DNA of 64,000 nt from positions 87,967,554 through 88,031,553 of the forward strand of contig NC_082697.1 in assembly GCF_949987515.2 (NCBI RefSeq), in the 5' to 3' direction. The stretch is from Delphinus delphis (taxonomy: Eukaryota > Chordata > Mammalia > Artiodactyla > Delphinidae). Positions 32,827 to 45,100 of this stretch are shown one piece after another. The notes under the pieces are model-generated. The model had not been told where the DNA came from and did no database searches. It saw nothing but the letters and a program-made list of their open reading frames with translations. Made by a program: the position numbers and the translations under genes. Position 1 is the first letter of the stretch. Every line of letters starts with the position of its first letter.

Positions 32827-33110
32827 GGGGACGGGGACGGTTTAGGGTCCAGGTGAGGGTACGACAACGCTTTAGGGGGAGCGTACGTGTGAGGGCGCGG
32901 TTTAGCGTTAGCGTACGGGTTAGGATTAGGGGATGGGTGAGGGTCAGGCTTCGGGGAAGGATTAGGGTTAGGGTTCGGGCTAGGGTTAGGGTTAGGGGAC
33001 GGGGACGGTTTAGGGTCCAGGTGAGGGTACGACAACGCTGTAGGGGGAGCGTACGTGTGAGGGCGCGGGTTAGCGTTAGCGTACGGGTTAGGACTAGGGG
33101 ACGGGTGAGG

Positions 33111-36100
33111 GTCAGGCGTCGGGGAAGGGTTAGCGTTAGGGTTCGGGCGAGGGTTAGGGTTAGGGGACGGGGACGGTTTAGGGTCCAGGTGAGGGTACGA
33201 CAACGCTTTAGGGGGAGCATACGTGTGAGCGTGCGGGTTAGCGTTAGCGTACGGGTTAGGATTAGGGGACGGGTGAGGGTCAGGCTTCGGGGAAGGGTTA
33301 GGGTTAGGGTTCAGGCTAGGGCTAGGGTTACGGGACGGGGACGGTTTAGGGTCCAGGTGAGGGTACGACAACGCTTTAGGGGGAGCGTACGTGTGAGGGC
33401 GCGGGTTAGCGTTAGCGTACGGGTTAGGATTAGGGGACGGGTGAGGGTCAGGCTTCGGGGAAGGGTTAGGGTTAGGGTTCGGGCTAGGGTTAGGATTAGG
33501 GGACGGGGACGGTTTAGGGTCAAGAGGAGGGTACGACAACGCTTTAGGGGGAGCGTACGTGTGAGGGCGCGGGTTAGCGTTAGCGTACGGGTGAGGATTA
33601 GGGGACGGGTGAGGGTCTGGCTTCGGGGAAGGGTTAGGGTTCGGGCTAGGGTTAGGGTTAGGGGACGGGGACGGTTTAGGGTCCAGGTGAGGGTACGACA
33701 ACGCTTTAGGGGGAGCGTACGTGTGAGGGCGTGGGTTAGCGTTAGCGTACGGGTTAGGATTAGGGGACGGGTGAGGGTCAGGCTTCGGGGAAGGGTTAGG
33801 GTTAGGGTTCGGGCTAGGGTTAGGGTTAGGGGACGGGGACGGTTTAGGGTTCAGGTGAGGGTACGAGAACGCTTTAGGGGGAGCGTACGTGTGAGGGCTC
33901 GGGTTAGCGTTAGCGTACGGGTTAGGATTAGGGGACGGGTGAGGGTCAGGCTTCGGGGAAGGGTTAGGGTTAGGGTTCGGGCTAGGGTTAGGGTTAGGGG
34001 ACGGGGACGGTTTAGGGTCCAGGTGAGGGTACGACAACACTTTAGGGGGAGCGTACGTGTGAGGGCGCGGGTTAGCGTTAGCGTACGGGTTAGGATTAGG
34101 GGACGGTTGAGGGTCAGGCTTCGGGGAAGGGTTAGGGTTAGGGTTCGGGCTAGGGTTAGGGTTAGCGGACGGGGACGGTTTAGCGTCGAGGTGAGGGTAC
34201 GACAACGCTTTAGGGGGAGCATACGTGTGAGGGCGCGGGTTAGCGTTATCCTACGGGTTAGGACTAGGGGACGGGTGAGGGTCAGGCGTCGGGGAAGGGT
34301 TAGCGTTAGGGTTCGGGCGAGGGTTAGGGTTAGGGGACGGGGACGGTTTAGGGTCCAGGTGAGGGTACGACAACGCTTTAGGGGGAGCATACGTGTGAGC
34401 GTGCGGGTTAGCGTTAGCGTACGGGTTAGGATTAGGGGACGGGTGAGGGTCAGGCTTCGGGGAAGGGTTAGGGTTAGGGTTCAGGCTAGGGCTAGGGTTA
34501 CGGGACGGGGACGGTTTAAGGTCCAGGTGAGGGTACGACAACGCTTTAGGGGGAGCGTACGTGTGAGGGCGCGGGTTAGCGTTAGCGTACGGGTTAGGAT
34601 TAGGGGACGGGTGAGGGTCAGGCTTCGGGGAAGGGTTAGGGTTAGGGTTCGGGCTAGGGTTAGGATTAGGGGACGGGGACGGTTTAGGGTCAAGGGGAGG
34701 GTACGACAACGCTTTAGGGGGAGCGTACGTGTGAGGGCGCGGGTTAGCGTTAGCGTACGGGTGAGGATTACGGGACGGGTGAGGGTCTGGCTTCGGGGAA
34801 GTGTTAGGATTAGGGTTCGCGCTAGGGTTAGGGTTAGGGGACGGGGACGGTTTAGGGTCCAGGTGAGGGTACGACAACGCTTTAGGGGGAGCGTACGTGT
34901 GAGGGCGCGGGTTAGCGTTAGCGTACGGGTTAGGATTAGGGGACGGGTGAGGGTCAGGCTTCGGGGAAGTGTAGGGGTTAGGGTTCGGGCTAGGGTTAGG
35001 GTTAGGGGACGGGGACGGTTTAGGGTCCAGGTGAGGGTACGACAACGCTTTAGGGGGCGCGTACGTGTGAAGGCGCAGGTTAGCGTTAGCGTACGGGTTA
35101 GGATTAGGGGACGGGTGAGGGTCAGGCTTCGGGGAAGGGTTAGGGTTAGGGTTCGGGCTAGGGTTAGGGTTAGGGGACGGGGACGGTTTAGGGTCCAGGT
35201 GAGGGTACGACAACGCTTTGGGGGAGCGTATGTGTTAGGGCACGGGTTAGCGTAGGCGTAGGGGTTAGGATTAGGGGACGGGTGAGGGTCAGGCTTCGGG
35301 GAAGTGTTAGGTTTAGGATTCGGGCTAGGGTTAGGGTTAGGGGACGGGGACGGTTTAGGGTCCAGGTGAGGGTACGAAAACGCTTTAGGGGGAGCGTACG
35401 TGTGAGGGTGCGGGTTAGCGTTAGCGTACGGGTTAGGCTTAGGGGACGGGTAAGGGTCAGGCTTCGGGGAAGGGTTAGGGTTCGGGCTAGGGTTAGGGTT
35501 AGGGAACGGGGACGGTTTAGGGTCCAGGTGAGGGTACGACAACGCTTTAGGGGGAGCGTACGTGTGAGGGCGTGGGTTAGCGTTAGCGTACGGGTTAGGA
35601 TTAGGGGACGGGTGAGGGTCAGGCTTCGGGGAAGGGTTAGGGTTAGGGTTCGGGCTAGGGTTAGGGTTAGGGGACGGGGACGGTTTAGGGTCCAGGTGAG
35701 GGTACGACAACGCTTTGGGGGAGCGTATGTGTTAGGGCACGGGTTAGCGTAGGCGTAGGGGTTAGGATTAGGGGACGGGTGAGGGTCAGGCTTCGGGGAA
35801 GTGTTAGGTTTAGGATTCGGGCTAGGGTTAGGGTTAGGGGACGGGGACGGTTTAGGGTCCAGGTGAGTGTACGACAACGCTTTATGGGGAGCGTACGTGT
35901 GAGGGCGCGGGTTAGCGTTAGCGTACGGGTTAGGCTTAGGGGACGGGTAAGGGTCAGGCTTCGGGGAAGGGTTAGGGTTCGGGCTAGGGTTAGGGTTAGG
36001 GAACGGGGACGGTTTAGGGTCCAGGTGAGGGTACGACAACGCTTTAGGGGGAGCGTACGTGTGAGGGCGTGGGTTAGCGTTAGCGTACGGGTTAGGATTA

Positions 36101-39100
36101 GGGGACGGGTGAGGGTCAGGCTTCGGGGAAGGGTTAGGGTTAGGGTTCGGGCTAGGGTTAGGGTTAGGGGACGGGGACGGTTTAGGGTTCAGGTGAGGGT
36201 ACGAGAACGCTTTAGGGGGAGCGTACGTGTGAGGGCTCGGGTTAGCGTTAGCGTACGGGTTAGGATTAGGGGACGGGTGAGGGTCAGGCTTCGGGGAAGG
36301 GTTAGGGTTAGGGTTCGGGCTAGGGTTAGGGTTAGGGGACGGGGACGGTTTAGGGTCCAGGTGAGGGTACGACAACGCTTTAGGGGGAGCGTACGTGTGA
36401 GGGCGCGGGTTAGCGTTAGCGTACGGGTTAGGATTAGGGGACGGTTGAGGGTCAGGCTTCGGGGAAGGGTTAGGGTTAGGGTTCGGGCTAGGGTTAGGGT
36501 TAGCGGACGGGGACGGTTTAGCGTCGAGGTGAGGGTACGACAACGCTTTAGGGGGAGCATACGTGTGAGGGCGCGGGTTAGCGTTATCCTACGGGTTAGG
36601 ACTAGGGGACGGGTGAGGGTCAGGCGTCGGGGAAGGGTTAGCGTTAGGGTTCGGGCGAGGGTTAGGGTTAGGGGACGGGGACGGTTTAGGGTCCAGGTGA
36701 GGGTACGACAACGCTTTAGGGGGAGCATACGTGTGAGCGTGCGGGTTAGCGTTAGCGTACGGGTTAGGATTAGGGGACGGGTGAGGGTCAGGCTTCGGGG
36801 AAGGGTTAGGGTTAGGGTTCAGGCTAGGGCTAGGGTTACGGGACGGGGACGGTTTAAGGTCCAGGTGAGGGTACGACAACGCTTTAGGGGGAGCGTACGT
36901 GTGAGGGCGCGGGTTAGCGTTAGCGTACGGGTTAGGATTAGGGGACGGGTGAGGGTCAGGCTTCGGGGAAGGGTTAGGGTTAGGGTTCGGGCTAGGGTTA
37001 GGATTAGGGGACGGGGACGGTTTAGGGTCAAGGGGAGGGTACGACAACGCTTTAGGGGGAGCGTACGTGTGAGGGCGCGGGTTAGCGTTAGCGTACGGGT
37101 GAGGATTACGGGACGGGTGAGGGTCTGGCTTCGGGGAAGTGTTAGGGTTAGGGTTCGCGCTAGGGTTAGGGTTAGGGGACGGGGACGGTTTAGGGTCCAG
37201 GTGAGGGTACGACAACGCTTTAGGGGGAGCGTACGTGTGAGGGCGCGGGTTAGCGTTAGCGTACGGGTTAGGATTAGGGGACGGGTGAGGGTCAGGCTTC
37301 GGGGAAGTGTAGGGGTTAGGGTTCGGGCTAGGGTTAGGGTTAGGGGACGGGGACGGTTTAGGGTCCAGGTGAGGGTACGACAACGCTTTAGGGGGCGCGT
37401 ACGTGTGAAGGCGCAGGTTAGCGTTAGCGTACGGGTTAGGATTAGGGGACGGGTGAGGGTCAGGCTTCGGGGAAGGGTTAGGGTTAGGGTTCGGGCTAGG
37501 GTTAGGGTTAGGGGACGGGGACGGTTTAGGGTCCAGGTGAGGGTACGACAACGCTTTGCGGGAGCGTATGTGTTAGGGCACGGGTTAGCGTAGGCGTAGG
37601 GGTTAGGATTAGGGGACGGGTGAGGGTCAGGCTTCGGGGAAGTGTTAGGTTTAGGATTCGGGCTAGGGTTAGGGTTAGGGGACGGGGACGGTTTAGGGTC
37701 CAGGTGAGGGTACGAAAACGCTTTAGGGGGAGCGTACGTGTGAGGGTGCGGGTTAGCGTTAGCGTACGGGTTAGGCTTAGGGGACGGGTAAGGGTCAGGC
37801 TTCGGGGAAGGGTTAGGGTTCGGGCTAGGGTTAGGGTTAGGGAACGGGGACGGTTTAGGGTCCAGGTGAGGGTACGACAACGCTTTAGGGGGAGCGTACG
37901 TGTGAGGGCGTGGGTTAGCGTTAGCGTACGGGTTAGGATTAGGGGACGGGTGAGGGTCAGGCTTCGGGGAAGGGTTAGGGTTAGGGTTCGGGCTAGGGTT
38001 AGGGTTAGGGTTAGGGGACGGTTTAGGGTTCAGGTGAGGGTACGAGAACGCTTTAGGGGGAGCGTACGTGTGAGGGCTCGGGTTAGCGTTAGCGTACGGG
38101 TTAGGATTAGGGGACGGGTGAGGGTCAGGCTTCGGGGAAGGGTTAGGGTTAGGGTTCGGGCTAGGGTTAGGGTTAGGGGACGGGGACGGTTTAGGGTCCA
38201 GGTGAGGGTACGACAACACTTTAGGGGGAGCGTACGTGTGAGGGCGCGGGTTAGCGTTAGCGTACGGGTTAGGATTAGGGGACGGGTGAGGGTCAGGCTT
38301 CGGGGAAGGGTTAGGGTTAGGGTTCGGGCTAGGGTTAGGGTTAGCGGACGGGGACGGTTTAGCGTCGAGGTGAGGGTACGACAACGCTTTAGGGGGAGCA
38401 TACGTGTGAGGGCGCGGGTTAGCGTTATCCTACGGGTTAGGACTAGGGGACGGGTGAGGGTCAGGCGTCGGGGAAGGGTTAGCGTGAGGGTTCGGGCGAG
38501 GGTTAGGGTTAGGGGACGGGGACGGTTTAGGGTCCAGGTGAGGGTACGACAACGCTTTAGGGGGAGCGTACGTGTGAGGGCGCGGGTTAGCGTTAGCGTA
38601 CGGGTTAGGATTAGGGGACGGGTGAGGGTCAGGCTTCGGGGAAGGGTTAGGGTTAGGGTTCGGGCTAGGGTTAGGATTAGGGGACGGGGACGGTTTAGGG
38701 TCAAGGGGAGGGTACGACAACGCTTTAGGGGGAGCGTACGTGTGAGGGCGCGGGTTAGCGTTAGCGTACGGGTGAGGATTATGGGACGGGTGAGGGTCTG
38801 GCTTCGGGGAAGTGTTAGGGTTAGGGTTCGCGCTAGGGTTAGGGTTAGGGGACGGGGACGGTTTAGGGTCCAGGTGAGGGTACGACAACGCTTTAGGGGG
38901 AGCGTACGTGTGAGGGCGCGGTTTAGCGTTAGCGTACGGGTTAGGATTAGGGGACGGGTGAGGGTCAGGCTTCGGGGAAGGGTTAGGGTTAGGGTTCGGG
39001 CTAGGGTTAGGGTTAGGGGACGGGGACGGTTTAGGGTCCAGGTGAGGGTACGACAACGCTTTGGGGGAGCGTATGTGTTAGGGCACGGGTTAGCGTAGGC

Positions 39101-40000
39101 GTAGGGGTTAGAATTAGGGGACGGGTGAGGGTCAGGCTTCGGGGAAGTGTTAGGTTTAGGATTCGCGCTAGGGTTAGGGTTAGGGGACGGGGACGGTTTA
39201 GGGTCCAGGTGAGAGTACGACAACGCTTTATGGGGAGCGTACGTGTGAGGGCGCGGGTTAGCGTTAGCGTACGGGTTAGGCTTAGGGGACGGGTAAGGGT
39301 CAGGCTTCGGGGAAGGGTTAGGGTTCGGGCTAGGGTTAGGGTTAGGGAACGGGGACTGTTTAGGGTCCAGGTGAGGGTACGACAACGCTTTAGGGGGAGC
39401 GTACGTGTGAGGGCGTGGGTTAGCGTTAGCGTTCGGGTTAGGATTAGGGGACGGGTGAGGGTCAGGCTTCGGGGAAGGGTTAGGGTTAGGGTTCGGGCTA
39501 GGGTTAGGGTTAGGGGACGGGGATGGTTTAGGGTTCAGGTGAGGGTACGAGAACGCTTTAGGGGGAGCGTACGTGTGAGGGCTCGGGTTAGCGTTAGCGT
39601 ACGGGTTAGGATTAGGGGACGGGTGAGGGTCAGGCTTCGGGGAAGGGTTAGGGTTAGGGTTCGGGCTAGGGTTAGGGTTAGGGGACGGGGACGGTTTAGG
39701 GTCCAGGTGAGGGTACGACAACACTTTAGGGGGAGCGTACGTGTGAGGGCGCGGGTTAGCGTTAGCGTACGGGTTAGGATTAGGGGACGGGTGAGGGTCA
39801 GGCTTCGGGGAAGGGTTAGGGTTAGGGTTTGGGCTAGGGTTAGGGTTAGCGGACGGGGACGGTTTAGCGTCGAGGTGAGGGTACGACAACGCTTTAGGGG
39901 GAGCATACGTGTGAGGGCGCGGGTTAGCGTTATCCTACGGGTTAGGATTAGCGGACGGCTGAGGGTCAGGCTTCGGGGAAGGGTTAGCGTTAGGGTTCGG
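33111..40000 (+). repeat. Left higher-order domain: blocks of 1,170, 2,338 and 1,841 bp
   Basis: A marker unit with GTCAGGCGTC, followed by GGGTTAGCGTTA and GGGCGA, recurs at 33,111, 34,281, 36,619 and 38,460, giving spacings of 1,170, 2,338 and 1,841 bp. These equal 7, 14 and 11 units minus 6, 14 and 7 bases. The shortfalls match 162-bp units and a one-base deletion (CTTTGGGGGAG or CTTTGCGGGAG for CTTTAGGGGGAG) seen at about 35,218, 35,716, 37,556 and 39,060. The 320-codon frames at 34,251-35,213 and 36,589-37,551 have identical translations, so at least about 1 kb is nearly identical at the 2,338-bp offset. Confidence 0.85.
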
Positions 40001-42149
40001 GCTAGGGTTAGGGTTAGGGGACGGGGACGGTTTAGGGTCCAGGTGAGGGTACGACAACGTTTTAGGGGGAGCGTACGTGTGAGGGCGCGGGTTAGCGTTA
40101 GCGTACGGGTTAGGATTATGAGACGGGTGAGGGTCAGGCTTCGGGGAAGTGTTAGGGTTAGGGTTCGGGCTAGGGTTAGGGTTAGGGGACGGGGACGGTT
40201 TAGGGTCCAGGTGAGGGTACGACAACGCTTTAGGAGGAGCGTACGTGTGAGGGCGTGGGTTAGCGTTAGCGTACTGGTTAGGATTAGGGGACGGGTGAGG
40301 GTCAGGCTTCGGGGAAGGGTTAGGGTTAGGGTTCGGGCTAGGGTTAGGGTTAGGGGACGGGGACGGTTTAGGGTCCAGGTGAGGGTACGACAACGCTTTA
40401 GGGGGAGCGTACGTGTGAGGGCGCGGGTTAGCATTAGCGTACGGGTTAGGATTAGGAGACGGGTGAGGGTCAGGCTTCGGAGAAGGGATAGTGTTAGGGT
40501 TCTGGCTAGGGTTAGGGTTAGGGGACGGGGACGGTTTAGGGTCCAGGTGAGGGTACGACAACGCTTTAGGGGGAGCGTACGTGTGAGGGCGCGGGTTAGC
40601 GTTAGCGTACGGGTTAGGATTAGGGGACGGATGAGAGTCAGGCTTCGCGGAAAGGTTAGGGTTATTGTTCGGGCTAGGGTTAGGGTTAGGGGACGGGGAC
40701 GGTTTAGGGTCCAGGTGAGGGTATGACAACGCTTTAGGGGCAGCATACGTGTGAGGGCGCGGGTTAGTGTTAGCGTACGGGTTAGGCTTAGGGGACGGGT
40801 GAGGGTCAGGCTTCGGGGAAGGGTTAGGGTTAGGGTTCGGACTAGGGTTAGGGTTAGGGGACGGGGCCGGTTTAGGGTCCAGGTGAGGGTACGACAACGC
40901 TTTAGGGGGAGCGTACGTGTGAGGGTGCGGGTTAGCGTTAGCGTACGGGTTAGGATTAGGGGACGGGTGAGGGTCAGGCTTCGGGGAAGGGTTAGGGTTA
41001 GGGTTCGGGCTAGGGTTAGGGTTAGGGGATGGGGACGGTTTAGGGTCCAGGTGAGGGTACGACAACGCTTTAGGGGGAGCGTACGTGTGAGGGCGTGGGT
41101 TAGCGTTAGCGTACGGGTTAGGATTAAGGGACGGGTGAGGGTCAGGCTTCGGGGAAGGGTTAGGGTTAGGGTTCAGGCTACGGTTAGGGTTAGGGGACGG
41201 GGACGGTTTAGGGTCCAGGTGAAGGTACGACAACGCTTTAGGGGGAGCGTACGTGTGAGGGCGTGGGTTAGCGTTAGCGTACGGGTTAGGATTAGGGGAC
41301 GGGTGAGGGTCAGGCTTCGGGGAAGGGTTAGGGTTAGGGTTCGGGCTAGGGTTAGGGTTAGGGGACGGGGACGGTTTAGGGTCCAGGTGAGGGTACGACA
41401 ACGCTTTAGGGGGAGCGTACGTGTGAGGGCACGGGTTAGCGTTAGCGTACGGGTTAGGATTAGGAGACGGGTGAGGGTCAGGCTTCGGGAAGGGTTAGGG
41501 TTAGGGTTCGGGCTAGGGTTAGGGTTAGGGGACGGGGACGGTTTAGGGTCCAGGTGAGGGTACGACAACGCTTTAGGGGGAGCGTACGTGTGAGGGCGCG
41601 GGTTAGCGTTAGCGTACGGGTTAGGATTAGGGGACGGGTAAGGGTCAGGCTTCGGGGAAGGGTTAGGGTTAGGGTTCGGGCTAGGGTTAGGGTTAGGGGA
41701 CGGGGACGGTTTAGGGTCCAGGTGAGGGTACGACAACGCTTTAGGGGGAGCGTACGTGTGAGGGCGCGGGTTAGCTTAGCGTACGGGTTAGGATTAGGGG
41801 ACGGTTGAGGGTCAGGCTTCGGGGAAGGGTTAGGGTTAGGGTTCGGACTAGGGTTAGGGTTAGGGGACGGGGACGGTTTAGGGTCCAGGTGAGTGTACGA
41901 CAACGCTTTAGGGGGAGCGTACGTGTGAGGGCGCGGGTTAGCGTTAGCGTATGGGTTAGGATTAGGGGACAGGTGAGGGTCAGGCTTCGGGGAAGGTTTA
42001 GGGTTAGGGTTCGGTCTAGGGTTAGGGTTAGGGGACGGGGACAGTTTAGGGTCCAGGTGAGGGTACGACAACGCTTTACGGGGAGCATACGTGTGAGGGC
42101 GCAGGTTAGCGTTAGCGTACGGGTTAGGATTAGGGGAAGGGTGAGGGTC

Positions 42150-45100
42150 AGGGTTGGGGGAAGGTTTAGGGTTAGGGTTCTGGCTAGGGTTAGTGTTAGG
42201 GGACGGGGACGGTTTAGGGTCCAGGTGAGGGTACGACAACGCTTTAGAGGGAGCGTGCATGTGAGGCCGCGGGTTAGCGTTAGCGTACGCGTTAGGATTA
42301 GGGGACGGGTGAGGGTCAGGCTTCGGGGAAGGGTTAGGGTTAGGGTTCGGGCTAGGGTTAGGGTTAGGGGACGGGGACGGTTTAGGGTCCAGGTGAGGGT
42401 ACGACAACGCTTTAGGTGTACCGTACGTGTGAGGGCGCAGGTTAGCATTAGCGTACGGGTGAGGATTAGGGGACGGGTGAGGGTCAGGCTTCGGGGAAGT
42501 GTTAGGGATAGGGTTCGGGCTAGGGTTAGGGTTAGGGGACGGGGACGGTTTAGGGTCCAGGTGTGGGTACGACGACGCTTTAGGGGGAGCGTACGTGTGA
42601 GGGCGCGGGTTAGCGTTAGCGTACGGGTTAGGATTAGGGGACGGGTGAGGGTCAGGCTTCGAGGTAGGGTTAGGGTTAGGGTTTGGGCTAGGGTTAGGGT
42701 TAGGGGACGGGGCCGGTTTAGGGTCCAGGTGAGTGTACGACAACGCTTTAGGGGGAGCATACGTGTGAGGGCGTGGGTTAGCGTTAGCGTATGGGTTAGG
42801 ATTAGGGGACAGGTGAGGGTCAGGCTTCGGGGAAGGGTTAGGGTTAGGGTTCGGGCTAGGGTTAGGGTTAAGGGACGGGGACGGTTTAGGGTCCAGGTGA
42901 GGGTACGTCAACGGAGTAGGGGGAGCGTACGTGTGAGGGCCCAGGTTAGCGTTAGCGTCCGGGTTAGGATTAGGGGACGGGTGAGGGTCAGGCTTCGGGG
43001 AAGTGTTAGGGTTAGGGTTCGGGCTAGGGTTAGGGTTAGGGGACGTGGACGGTTTAGGGTCCAGGTGAGGGTACGACAACACTTTAGGGGGAGTGTACGT
43101 GTGAGGGCGCGGGTTAGCGTTAGCGTACGGTTTAGGATTAGGGGACGGGTGAGGGTCAGGCTTCGGGGAAGGGTTAGGGTTACGGTTTGGTCTAGGGTTA
43201 GGCTTAGGGGACGGTGACGGTTTAGGGTTCAGGTGAGGATACGACAACGCTTTAGGGGGAGCGAACATGTGAGGGCGTGGGTTAGCGTTAGCGTACGGGT
43301 TAGTATTAGGGGACGGGTGAGGGTCAGGCTTCGGGGAAGGGTTAGGGTTAGGGTTCGGGCTAGGGTTAGGGTTAGGGGACGGGGACGGTTTAGGGTCCAG
43401 GTGAGGGTACGAAAACGCTTTAGGGGGAGCGTACGTGTGAGGGCGTGGGTTAGCGTTAGCGTACGGGTTAGGATTAGGGGACGGGTGAGGGTCAGGCTTC
43501 GGGGAAAGGTTAAGATTAGGGTTCGGGCTAGGGTTAGGGTTAGGGGACGGGGACGGTTTAGGGTCCAGGTGAGGGTACGACAACGCTTTAGGGGGAGCGT
43601 ACGTGTGAGGGCGCGGGTTAGCGTTAGCGTACGGGTTAGGATTAGGGGACGGGTGAGGCTCAGGCTTCGGGGAAGGGTTCGGGTTAGGGTTCCGGCTAGG
43701 GTTAGTGTTAGGGGACGGGGACGGTTTAGGGTCTAGGTGAGGGTACGACAACACTTTAGGGGGAGCGTACGTGTGAGGGCGCGGGTTAGCATTAGCGTAC
43801 GGATTAGGATTAGGGGACGGGTGAGGGTCAGGCTTCGGGGAAGGGTTAGGGTTAGGGTTCGGGCTAGGGGTAGGATTAGGGGTCGGGGACGGTTTAGGGT
43901 CCAGGTGAGGGTGCGACAACGCTTTAGGGGGAGTGTACATGTGAGGGCGCGTGTTAGCGTTAGCGTACGGGTTAGGATTATGGGACGGGTGAGGGTCAGG
44001 CTTCGGGGAAGGGTTAGGGTTAGGGTTCGGGCTAGGGTTAGCGTTAGGGGACGGGGACGGTTTAGGGTCCAGGTGAGGGTACGACAACGCTTTAGGGGGA
44101 GCGTTCGTGTGAGGACGCGGGTTAGCGTTAGCGTACGGGTTAGGATTAGGGGACGGGTGAGGGTCAGACTTCGGGGAAGGGTTAGGGTTAGGGTTCGGGC
44201 TAGGGTTAGGGTTAGGGGACGGGGACGGTTTAGGGTTCAGGTGAGGGTACGACAACGCTTTATGGGGAGCGTACGTGTGAGGGCGTGGGTTAGCGTTAGC
44301 GTACGGGTTAGGATTAGGGGACGGGTGAGGGTCAGGCTTCGGGGAAGGGTTAAGGTTAGGGTTCGGGCTAAGGTTAGGGTTAGGGGACGGGGACGGTTTA
44401 GGGTCCAGGTGAGGGTACGACAACGCTTTAGGGGGAGCGTACGTGTGAGGGCGCGGGTAAGCGTTAGCGTACGGGTTAGGATTAGGTGACGGCTGAGGGT
44501 CAGGCTTCGGGGAAGGGTTAGGGCTAGGGTTCGGGCTAGGGTTAGGGTTAGGGGACGGGGACGGTTTAGGGTCCAGGTGAGGGTACGACAACGCTTTAGG
44601 GGGAGCGTACGTGTGAGGGCGCTGGTTAGCGTTATTGTACGGGTTAGGATTAGGGGACGGGTGAGGGTCAGGCTTCGCGGAAAGGTTAGGGTTATTGTTC
44701 GGGCTAGGGTTAGGGTTAGGGGACGGGGACGGTTTAGGGTCCAAGTGAGGGTACGACAACGCTTTATGGGGAGCGTACGTGTGAGGGCGCGGGTTAGCGT
44801 TAGCGTACGGGTTAGGATTAGGGGACGGTTGAGGGTCAGGCTTCGCGGAAAGGTTAGGGTTATTGTTCGGGCTAGGGTTAGGCTTAGGTGATGGGGACGG
44901 TTTAGGTTCCCGGTGAGGGTATGACAATGCTTTAGGGGGAGCATACGTGTGAGGGTGCGGGTTAGTGTTAGCGTACGGGTTAGTCTTAGGGGACGGGTGA
45001 GGGTCAGGCTTCGGGGAAGGGTTAGGGTTAGGTTTCGGGCTAGAGTTAGGGTTAGGGGACGGGGACGGTTTAGGGTCCAGGTGAGGGTACGACAACGCTT

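Noticed and set aside
32853..35255. An 800-codon Arg/Val-rich + frame that could pass for a nucleic-acid-binding protein
   Set aside because: Same periodicity artefact. The Arg-Val content is the translation of AGG GTT. No codon-level constraint, splice site or distinct start context is seen.
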